Below are positions 46,801 through 58,800 of a DNA stretch of 64,000 nt, one piece after another (positions within the stretch are counted from its first letter, which is position 1; each line of letters starts with the position of its first letter). The notes beneath the pieces were generated by a model that was given only the letters and a program-made list of their open reading frames with translations, searched no databases and was not told where the DNA came from. Origin of the DNA: Phorcus lineatus (Eukaryota; Mollusca; Gastropoda; Trochida; Trochidae); assembly GCA_921293015.1 (NCBI GenBank), contig OV121094.1, forward strand, positions 7,616,764-7,680,763, given 5' to 3'. The position numbers and the translations under genes were made by a program.

Positions 46801-49800
46801 ATTGTGCATCATTTTGAATGTTTGAACTTTTAATGATTAGATATCAAATTGGTCCAGAAATCTGGAACATGAACATCTGTATCTTGTTCTGATTTGTTAC
46901 AGAGAATGAACCTTTTGTTGACGTTGACTTCTGGACTGGAAATGGCCTGTTTTCAGATGGACTATGTAAGTTTAGCTGTGTTCCAAAGGGAGACAATTTA
47001 GTTACTTGCGCTTCCCTATTGCCCATAATAACTGAATCATGATGTAAGTGTCTCAGCTGACTTTATTTGTTTATGATATTATGTCATATTTTATAATGGT
47101 GAAGTTACAATTTACTGCCTGTAAGTTTGAAAATATTTGTTCTGCTGGTATGGTAGTTATATATTTTCTGCTTGGTCCCTCCAGGACGTTCCCTACCTTG
47201 ACCTGAGCACATATCCGCCCCGGAGTCGGTCCGTTTCCAGTGAGAGGTCACGGGAAGAGGACAAGGTGTCGCTCCACAGTATGGAGAGCATCGCTTCTCG
47301 GAGGAGTGTCTCTGGGGTGGAGGTAAGTTTATACAAAATGTAAGTCTTCTCTGATGTTGAGGAATGCATGCTAGGTGTTGAGGAGTTTAAAGAGCTTTGC
47401 CTTGTGGATATGTGTTTCTGGGTTGGACGTTAGTTGATTGGTAAATGCGTTTTTGACATTGAGGGACTCAAAGGAAGGGAGGAGATGCGTCAAAGCTTTC
47501 AGAGGTGTGTTTCTGGAGCGGAGCTAAAACTAATAAATAAATCCAATTATATATACATCCTATCTATTTGTTAGAGGTTTAGGGATGTAATAAAGGTGTT
47601 GATATTAATATTTGAAATCATTATTTGGAGGATAGTCTTTTGTATTTGAACTTGAAGTAAGATTATTGATTTCCAGTAGATGCAAAGGAATGGTTGGAAG
47701 TAGTCAAAGCTCCATTTGAAGTATATTTAAATCACAGAAAAGAAGTGTCTTGTCATTTGATTTCAACATATCTTATTCATGAAATTTGAATTGGGATCTT
47801 GTCATTTCAGCCCATAGTCTTACTAAACATGCTCTATATTTCTTCACAGCATGTGGCGTCGACTCCAGATTCCAACAAGGGTTTAACAGACAGTGACTCA
47901 AGCAGTATTACGAGCCTTGACGTCAACGGAACCTTCATGGATCGATCGCGTACAGGCTCTCTGTCCGTCGATTCGGGTTGTCACGTGGACACAAATAGCG
48001 TTGTATCACGAGCAGCAACTGTCACACCCTGCGATGACATGTTGACCTCAAGTCAAGGGTCAGGGGTCGATGTTGAACCTAGGTTCAAACGCATAGAAAC
48101 AATTGTAAGTGTCACCGAAGAGGTTGAACAGATTGGTTCAGGGTTAGAGGTCATCAGGGTCAATAAGTCGAAAGGACAAAAGTCAAAAAGTAAAAAGTCC
48201 AAGAAAGCTTCGAAAATAGTTGAAATTGCCCCAATGGAAGTAGAAAGAAAAACTTTTCCTGTTGATATTGCTAGTTCACCAAATATAGAGTTTGTAGAAG
48301 CTACGATTTTGAATTCGTATAAGGAAGTGTTTGAGGAAGAGGAAGCTGAAGATAACCAGCTTCAAAAAAATCTTCTGCATGAAGAAGACGTAAACCGTTC
48401 TCAGAATGAAAGTCCCAAATTATCCAAGGGGGATAACTCTAGTCCACATAATGAAATGGAAGTTGAAGTTGTTCCCCCAGTTTCTGAAGATGTTTTTGAA
48501 ACCAACAAAGATTCTCTTAAACCTGACATTCCAAATGAAGATGAAAGTCCTAACTGTGATAAACAAATGACATCAGACATAAGTGACACTGATAGTGACA
48601 TTGGCTCTGCCAAGAGAAAAATGCAGTCAAATAGTAGTTTAGACGAGATTGCTTCACCTCATGAAAACAAAAAAGTACATCATGCTGAAGAAAGTCCTGT
48701 GAAAGAAATGCAACATCAAGGGCCTTTAGATAACGCATTAGTGTTTTCATCAAGCTTATCTCTAAAAGGTGAAAATGTACAAAGTTCGGAAACAGAGGAG
48801 AAATATTTTGTTGGGCTTGATGAGGATGAAGATTTCTATAAAATTCGTAAGAGCGAGACAACAGACAAATCAACAACAGATCACTCGGCCAAGAGGCAGG
48901 ATTATGTTGATTTCATTTTGGGTGATTCTGAAGAAAAGCAAGCAGAAGATTCTCAAGAAAAACATGAATCGTCAACGCTTGGTATAGAAAACCTGGAGTG
49001 TGAGGAGGAAGATTACAGCATTCAGTAAGAACCATTTTCTTATCGTTTTTCTTTGTCTTTAATTCTATTTGAAAGACAAACATTTAATTGTAGTAGAACA
49101 TTTTTTTGGAAGTGATGGTGATTTGATGATACCAATATGTCATGAGCAAAACATATATAAAAAGTGCCATATTTTCAAGACGAAACTATGATGGTCTGTG
49201 TTGTGATCAATATGATTCTTCGATATGGAATATATATATGGTACTTATCTTTTTGTGCTGAGTATACAATCTTAATACGTGACTTAATTCAATTTTAACA
49301 ATGATAATACGTTATGAATAATTTGAAAAGTATTAAACATATATTGCTAGATTCAAATTTTGATCATGATTAATGTGTTAAAAAAATAAACAGGGGAGGT
49401 AACCGGGAAACGGAAAAGACAGTTCAGTGTTGAACAGCAAAGTAAACATTTTAATAACGTTTCGGGAGGCTTTCGCTCCCCTTCATCAGACAAATTTACA
49501 GAGTGAATACAGAGGTTAATGTGTGATTTTGCAGCTCCATTTTGGACGTAGAAAAATTATTGACAAATTTATGAATAATAATAAAGAGATGATTAATTGT
49601 TGTACCTAAACAATTTATGTTTTTCTGGGTTGAATGAAAAAGCATAATGTTTTACATTGTGCCAAATAAGAATCAGTCTACCATGACATCTCATGTTTGG
49701 CTGTATGTTTGAGAGATAATGAAGAGATTTGTATGTATTGTAGACTGGACAACAACATCTTGCTGTATCTGATGCTGGAGGTGTTTTCAGACCAGGATGA

Positions 49801-52800
49801 ACAGTTTGTGAAGGTTGGTTGAGTAGAAGTTCAAGCATCTATAGTTTCAGACTGATTGTAATCAATCCATTTCAGAGGCATTTAAGGGGCAGTGTCACAA
49901 TGTTTTGACAGATAAAGTGATCTCACCAAAAGAAAGAATGATAAATCTTTTAAGAACATGCCACTGCCACTTTAACATGTAGACAAATAAAAAAGTCCAA
50001 ATCCAAAGTCTTCTTCTGATTGGAACGGTTAATCCTGCAATTAAGTATCACCAGATCATGAACAAAAGGGAGCTTGTAACCATATGGGGAGTTAAAGACT
50101 CAATAAATCTAATCCAATAGATTCTTTAAAAAACATTTCCTCCGATACTGACTTGATTTTGACCAGGCCTGATGTATTCAATGTGCAATAGACAGCTTAA
50201 GGCAGATCAATTACCTTTACAAATGGGTTTTATATGGGATTGATATAATACCATTCTTCAGATAGCTACGAGGGTTGTCCCAAAAGTATCCGGCCATGAA
50301 CTATGACATTTGCGAGAAACCATCAAAGAGAAATGAAGGGGGTAAACTGCCCAAAGATGTGTGGCTGTTGCAGGACAATGCTCCCGTTCACACCGCCCAA
50401 ATTGCAGTCAGTGCAGCGCAGGATTGTGGGTTCAGGATTCTGCCCCACCCTGCCTATTCTCCAGACCTAGCCCCCTCAGACTTCTTCCTCTTTCCTCGAC
50501 TGAAAACAGAGCTCCGTGGCCAAAGGTTTGATATCTGAGGCATTGCTGCAGTAGAGGAATTTTTGGGGTCTCGTGATAAGAAGTGGTTTTCAGAGTGGTT
50601 GCAGATGTTACAAAAATGCTGTAGCAAATGCATTGAGGTCAAGGGTGATTATGTCGAAAAATAAGTCATAAACATTTGAATGTTTCTTTGGTTTTGATGA
50701 TCAGGCCGGAAATGTTTGGGACACCCCTCGTAGATCCCTCCTGGTTTACTATTTGATGAGAAAAGTGATACCTCACTTAAATGATTAGAATTATTGTCTT
50801 TCATAAATGAATAGAGAATCTTACCCTTGTGTTTTCTGATATCAAATAACAATCAACTTAAGTCCAATAAAGTAACAAATAAACAGAGTTGAGATTTGGA
50901 GATTATATTTATACACAAAATAATTTTTTGACTAATGATAGTAATTAAATGAGTTTCAGACCATCAAACTGCCATTAGGCTCTGAGTGTTGACATCACAA
51001 CATTGGGATGTCATCAACTTTGTGACGTCACAACATTGGGATGTCATCAACTTTGTGAGGTTATGTCAGCCGTGTTCTCAATGAATCCAAAGTGTTTTGA
51101 GGCTGATCTTTTTTATTATGGGAAAGAACAATGTCCTTTTGATTGTTGCGATATATACTACATAATTTACACTTGTTGATATTAAAGAAAGCAACAGTGC
51201 TGTAGAAGCTAGTTTTCCAGGATTACACCCAATCTTTCACTAGAGAATATGGGGGGCGGGATAGCGCAGTGGTTAGCGCGTTCGGCTTCGGATCAAGAGG
51301 TCCGCAGTTCGAATCCCGCCAGGGGCTCGGCAACTTTGTCTGCAGTAGAGAACAGTTCTACACGCAGTCAGGTTTGGGTGCAATGCTGCACTAAGTTTAA
51401 GCGCAGTACCACCCATGGTTCGCTAGTTCCAGCCGATGCTCGCAGGTTTCACCGTAATGCATAGCCACAATAGAGTTGCGGGCTTTCTCCCTGCAATAAT
51501 ACTAGCAGCCGCGATATAAGTGAAATAATCTTGAAAGTGGCATTAAACCCAACTCACTCACCCACCCACCCTAAAGAATATGATAACGAAATGTTTTGCT
51601 GACAGATGTTCTGCACAACACAAGGCCACACGGAGGGCGAGCTGAAGACCGTGTTCCTGCTGGTGTCCAACAGGTCCATGTACTTGTTGCAGCAGAAGGA
51701 GGCAGATCACAAGTTCCTCAAGGATGCCGATATTCCATTCAAGGACATTGACTTCTTAGCGGTATGTTTATTTATCAACCCTTTCACACCTACACACCTG
51801 AAATCAGATTTGGAAACATATAGATATATACTGGTTCTTAGCAATGAAAGGGTTAAAACTAGCTAAATGTTATGTGATTCCCATTTGTCAGTGTCTGAAA
51901 TGAGATTAAGTTTCCAGCTCAAAATTTTGTTGTTGATATCAATCTCAAAAAGTTACGAACTCTGCATTAAATCCATAAGTTTCTGTGACGGCATAGGTCT
52001 TATTACATATTCACCTTTTTTTGTTCTACAGATTTTACCCTTTGTTTGATGTTGTTCAGGTACAAATATCAACTAAGCTTAGTGAAGTTGGTGTTTTGTC
52101 TCTCTTGGTTACCTTGATTGAAAAGATGTTTTCTGTGTATTCAGCATCACAGCTAGATGGAGCTAGTGTTGTTCCTAGGTGATCAGATCGGGGGTCATTT
52201 TGACCATTCTGAACAGATGAGACCCCTCTCATTGTTGTATATTGTATACTACATCTGAATTGTTTAAGGGACACCAAGCAAAAAACATTTTTTACCCATT
52301 ACATTTTGTCAGGCACTGATACAGACATTTTGTGCAATTTTATCAGAAAGCCTATTTTGCCACAAACTTGAAAACTGAAAGAATATTAGCCATAAAGCTG
52401 TTTCTGATGTTTTATGTAAACAAAATTTCTTTGTCCACATTAGTGGCTATTGAAGTGCTATTGCTTCACTTAAACACATACACTGGTTACAAAACAATTT
52501 ATTTGAAATTTCAACACCCAAAAAAAATTCATTTACTAATCAGTTGATAACTTCAGTTATATCAACGTCTTGTTCTTTGATTTCCGCAGCTGAGCATGAA
52601 CAACCAGGTGATCAACATCGTGTGCACTAACCGCAGGAAGCAGTTCTGGCTGACAACCGGCAACGAAACTCTGACTCGGTAAAACTTGGCTACCTATGTA
52701 ACTCTTTTATTTCAGGGGCAGAAGCACATTTTTTTAACATGTTTATTCCATTAAATTTTCAAAAATAAAGATAAGTTTATGTCAAGTTTACTATCTTCAT

Positions 52801-55800
52801 CGGTGAAAACATCTCGTTATCAACCTGATCATCTGTAGGTATAGAGTAATAATCATGTTACTAGCAAAAACTATTTGCGGCAATTTTTGTGTGAAAATTT
52901 TAATCTTTTGACCCATTTTTCAATGGATGTACACAACTTAACTGATCATTTTACATTATGTTCATTTTAGAACTGCTTCTTTTGATTTAAAGACATTGTC
53001 TTGCAATAGGAAACATTTATTTATGTTTCGGTGAGATCGGTTTTGCTAAAAATGTGCTACTGCCCCATTAAACATTACTTCTTATAACCTGCCGGGTTTC
53101 AATCCCCTGCTGCGGCATGGCAAATGATGGGAAATTTTGCTGCCTTGCCGAGAGAACAAATAAAATTTCCATTACAGTGTAATAAGGACAACATAGAGCA
53201 TTTAATATTATTATGATTATCATGTTAATAATCCCATTAAGATTCTAATCAATTCTGGTCATTATGTAATAATGGCTCAAATTTTTTAACAAAAACATGC
53301 CATTCAGATGAGAAACACATAGCCACAGATTCAGTCAACAAAGATAGTACTGACCACACAAACAGCTGATAAACTGGTCAACACCTGTTGGTCATGTTGG
53401 TAAGCTGTTGGAATTGTCAGTACTTGTGTTGTTATCTTTGAGGGTATAGGTTTGCATCATGCAAGCCATTCTATCCTATATTGCATAAGAAGTTTTGCTG
53501 TTCCAGATAATGAAATCCTAATTATGACAATGTGACAAGGCAATTATTGTTTGGATTAATTCTGGCCATAATATAATGTTTGGACTGCTATTAGGAATTC
53601 TCACACTTCATATTCTAATTTTCCTGACTAGATCGATCACTTCCTGCCTCTCATCAGCGATGGATGCCTGCGAGTTCTCCATTCCGAAGCTGACTGTATT
53701 GAACGATGCGACCACGCAGAAAATCTGCCTGAAGAAACATGCTGCGAAGGAGTCGAGACTTGAGGTTTGTTGAGAAGGCTGTTAGTTATCAAAAATCCAG
53801 ATTTTGAATTTTGCATTTATTGTTTATTCATTAGTCCTGTAAACAGTGGTGATCAAAATCATTTATAACAAAGTTCTAGTGCTATTTTTTTCGAGATAGA
53901 AATGCATTTGATTCAAACTGTTTATTTATAAATTGTGTGGTTTACTAGATTAGCCAATGTGTCACTAGAGCAGGTCATGGTTGTTTTGTCAATGGTGGTT
54001 ATTGAATATCAGAAACAATTCGCTTGGCTTATTAGTGGATTGGTAACCTTTATTTTATATTTTATTTAATCTGAGATTATAACGAGTTAGGTCCCTGTTC
54101 AAAACTAAATCAAGTTGAGGGGCTTGTGGTGAATTAGTTTAAAATGAGCATATGTCCTCGTGTAGAAGTTGCACACCTATTATTAAACACTGGTAGTATT
54201 AGTTCCGACCTCCGGAATCTGACAAGTGATGGTATCTTGAAGTCTACACGTAGAGTTTCCAATAACTGCCAGGTCTCAGATTACAGCCAGGCCTCCCCTA
54301 TCCACTTGACTTCTTTCGATATCTGTTGGTTGAATGATTAAGCATGCAGGTAAGTAAGATTGGTATTTCTGCCATAGTTTAAACTGTCAACTTGCCTTGA
54401 GGAATAATGATTATTTTGTGTTTTCTTGTAGCCAGGAGAGATTACAGTAGAGGGTTACTTCCTCTCCTATTGGGAGGATCCTAACTCCAGATCTTCGAAG
54501 ATCGAGAGTGCAAACCGTGAGGGGACGCTCCTGTTCAGATCATCTGACTCAATCAAGGGACAAACTTGGAGACCTGTCTATGTCATTCTCAGGTGGGTCG
54601 AGTTTGGACCGGCTGATGATACAATTTCTAAAATATTAATGGATACTCACCTACTTTATGCCTTCCTCCACCTGCTGGAAAGTTTAATGATTGAGAGTTG
54701 AAACTGTCTTACTAGGCACAATTTATTGTGGTAAAAGGGGTCCAATACTACAGGGAATAATAAAAATCCTTTTGAATTTGTCAGAGTCAGTAAATGGAAA
54801 GGGTTGCAGGGTAATGTTCTGTGGTGGTAATGTTCATAGAGCTGGCAGGATAATGTTCCTCGGGTTGGCATTATTATGTTCCTTGGTTGCCAGGGTAATG
54901 TTCCTAGGGCTGGAAGGGTAATGTTCCTAGATTGGTATGGAAATGTTCTTAGGGCTAGGAGGATAATGTTCCTATGGTTGGGAGGGTAATGTTCCTAGGT
55001 TAGGAGGATAATGTTCCTAGGGCTGGCAGGATAATTTTCCTAGGGTTGGGAGGATAACGTTCCTAGGGCTTGCAGGGTAATGTTCCTAGCACTGGCAGGG
55101 TAATGTACCTAGGGTTGGGAGGATAATGTTCCTAGGTTAGGAGGATAATGTTCCTAGTGCTGGCAGGGTAATGTTCCTAGGGTTGGGAGGATAATGTTCC
55201 TAGGTTGGGAGGATAATGTTCCAAAGTTGGGAGGATAATGTTCCTAGGGCTGGCAGGGTAATGTTCCTAGTGTTGGGATGATAATGTTCCTAGGTTGGTA
55301 GGGTAATGATCCTAGGGTTGGGAGGATAATGTTCCTAGGATGGGAGGATAATGTTCCTAGGTTGGCAGGGTAATGATCCTAGGGTTGGGAGGATAATGTT
55401 CCTAGGTTGGCAGGGTAATGATCCTAGGGTCGACAGTATTGGATGCAACATCACGATAATGTTTTGAGACAATAATTGTTTACGATTGCCAAAAATGTGT
55501 AAAAAAAAAAAAAAAGTTACAAAGCTCAATGATTATCTAAATTTTTCTGTATTTATTACAGGGGAGGAATGCTGTGTATTTTCAACGATAAGCAAGACAA
55601 CAAACCACACTGTTTTGTTCGTCTGGGAGGGGACCAGTGTGTCGGGTGTCGCCGCTGTACCGACAGTGATCGTGACCACTGCATAGAAATCATTCTCTCT
55701 CATGGGACACCATGGCAACTAGCGGCAGCAAATCATATCGAGGTTGCTGATTGGTTACAGAGTTTATGCAAAGCAGTTTCAGAAGGAAGTTTGGTATGAT

Positions 55801-58800
55801 TTATATTTTATTTTAAAAACATTTTTTTAATCAATTTGGAATGAGTACATTAGCTTGTTTGACAGTATCCCAGTGTCTTGTTTAGGGTTTTGTGACTTGG
55901 ATTTAACTTTGTCAACGCTGTTTTTAATCTATTTTAAGAAAGGCAAAAATAGATAATTGGTAGGAATAATTAGAATTACATTGTAGATATTTCAGTGCCA
56001 ATAAAATAGTAATTATATCTATATATACAGCTGTATCTCCTTCATATCCATATGCTAGAAAAAATTATCTTGTGTTAGTTTATCAATATCCTCAATGTTT
56101 GATTTTACACGTGTTTTCATGACATAAATTCAGATGGGAGAAGATAATTTAACAAACTAATTATGGTATTAGTTGTCATAACATTTCTGGAGATTTGTAA
56201 TTATACAAAACAAATTTCCTAGGGACAATAAAGATTATCTTATCTTATCTAATCTTATATGCAGAGTTATCCCCCCTGCTTTACTTTATCTATATACCAG
56301 AAAATCTTATCTTTTGATAGTTTATCAATATTCTCAATGTTTGATTTTACACGTGTTTACATGAAATAAATTCAGTTGGGAGAAGATATGCAGAGTTATC
56401 CCCCCTGCTTTACTTTAGTTATACTGAAATTATTTAAACGTAAATATATTTGTTTGTAACTAATATTGATTCAGATGGGAGCGGATGTGTGGAGTTACCT
56501 CCCCTGCTGTACAGTTCTGACGCACCAGAAGATCTTGATGTGCCACGAGGATGTTCAGACGAGCTTCTTCAGAACTCTCGGCAGCGCCAATATGGAAGAG
56601 GTCACCGGGATCATGATAGATCCTGAAGTCAAGAACTATTGCGTCCTCGTATGTGTCTCTGAAATTATTATTGACTTATTCATAAGCCCTTTATTGTATT
56701 GCATTTATAATAATTTACTGCAAGGGTCATTTGATTGGACCTAGCACCTAAACGTCGTATATAGCCTTATATGGGACACCATTTAGGTAACTCAAGTCCT
56801 CTCTTTCTGAGTAACCTTTGTTTCAAGTGGAGCACTTCTCAGCTAGATATGCAGAATCATGTAATGTTGAAATCAAAGTTAATCAAAACTTAAGTATTTG
56901 GTCGGTACATGCCACCTATATATGGGTCTATGTATAGGAAACATTAGCATCTAAAAGAAAACTTGGGCTACGAGGAAGAAAGCCTTCTATTAAAAACAAC
57001 ATCCTTTATAAGAAAACTAGGTCTATCAAAGAAGCTGTGACGTTAACAAATTGTCATCCATATAGGAATGAGCCCCTTAAAAAAAATTAAACCTTTTTTT
57101 TGTTTAATCTATAATTTGAACTTAGTTTCAAAAGAATATAACATGCATGGTTGGCAATTTTCTTAATGAATTACACTACAGCTCGACCTTTTTAAGCCAT
57201 TTTCCTTGGCCGAGAACAGGAAATGTTAGTTAGATTCATTTAATCATTATTATAATTATCATAATTATCAGTATTACAATCATCTCTGCAGGAGTTTTGA
57301 GTCCCAAGCGGCGGGAGTAAGCTTAACACTATTCATAAGCAAAATGTCCAGGCCAAGAACAGGAAATAACATTAGTTATATTCTTTAATCTTTATTATAA
57401 CTATCATAATCATAATCAATATTAACATCTACAGGTGTTTGAGTCCCAGGAGGCGGGAGTAAGCTTAACACTATTTTCCTACCTTCAAAAGCAAAACTTA
57501 CAGGCCTAGAACAGGAAATAACATTAGTTATATTCTTTAATCTTTATTATAACTATCATAATCGTCATCAATATTAACATCTCCTCTACAGGAGTTTGAG
57601 TCCCAGGAGGCGGGAGTAAGCTTAACACTATTTTCCTACCTTCAAAAGCAAAACTTACAGGCCTAGAACAGGAAATAACATTAGTTATATTCTTTAATCT
57701 TTATTATAACTATCATAATCGTCATCAACATTAACATCTCCTCTACAGGAGTTTGAGTCCCAGGAGGCGGGAGTAAGCTTAACACTATTTTCCTACCTTC
57801 AAAAGCAAAACTTACAGGCCTAGAACAGGAAATAACTAAGGTTGCGCGGTATTATCGATATATCGGTATATGTCAGTACAGAAACAACACGATATGTACC
57901 GGTACAGTCTTCTGGAAATATCCAATATATATCAGAGTTTTTAGGATGAACACTTTCCGTGTAAAATTGCAGAAAAACGTAACAAAAACCCCCTATGATT
58001 TTACTGAAAGTTGTAAACAGTGTGAACGTACAAAGTGGAAATAGCACATGTTAAAAGTATGAAACGAGTCACTTAATTATCTCCTTACAAAACGACGTCC
58101 AGTTGAGCATTGATCACTGTTCTAATTGCTGTTATTTAGTCAAAAGAACATGGAAAACTAAAATATGGAAAGTACCAATATATTGCAATACGCTTTTCTG
58201 TATCGCAATATATTGCGATATGGAAATGAGGACCGATACCCATCCTTAGAAATAACATTAGTTATATTCTTTAATGATTATTATAATTATCATAATCGTC
58301 ATCAATATTAACATCTCCTCTACAGGAGTTTGAGTCCCAGGAGGCAGGAGTGAGCAGCGAGGAGTGGGTGCTCTACTTCAACTCTGGCGGCGAGATGATC
58401 CGCTTCACCCGTGCCATGTCCGAGTGTTGGGAACAGCAGTTCCAGGTTAGTTCTATCAGCCTGTGATAGACTGGCAGACATAGTCTCAACCATCATCTTC
58501 TGCTTAATTTCTTTAATTTTGCCTTTTGAATTGGGAAAACTTTATAGACTTGTTGATTATATTCCTTCATCTTTTCGTTTTCATCTTTCTGAAAAATATT
58601 TTGCAAATTTTCCGAAACCAGTATCAGAAAAATATACAGCAATTTGATGGCAGTAATGATCATTTCTTAAACAATTGGTGGCATTCGAGGAATCAAATCT
58701 CCGCTTCCACTAGAAAGCTAAAAACTCTTACATCGTGTAGCTGAAGCAATGACCTTTAACAAGTAAGCTTTGGATCATGGGAATTCAAAAATAGTTTTTG

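Noticed and set aside
51251..51320. Functional tRNA gene at the SINE head
   Set aside because: The tRNA-like head is followed by the same SINE body found in four other copies, so it is a SINE promoter rather than a tRNA gene.
54800..55435. CRISPR-like array
   Set aside because: Units are 22-24 bp, degenerate and without unique spacers, in a eukaryotic intron; it is a minisatellite.
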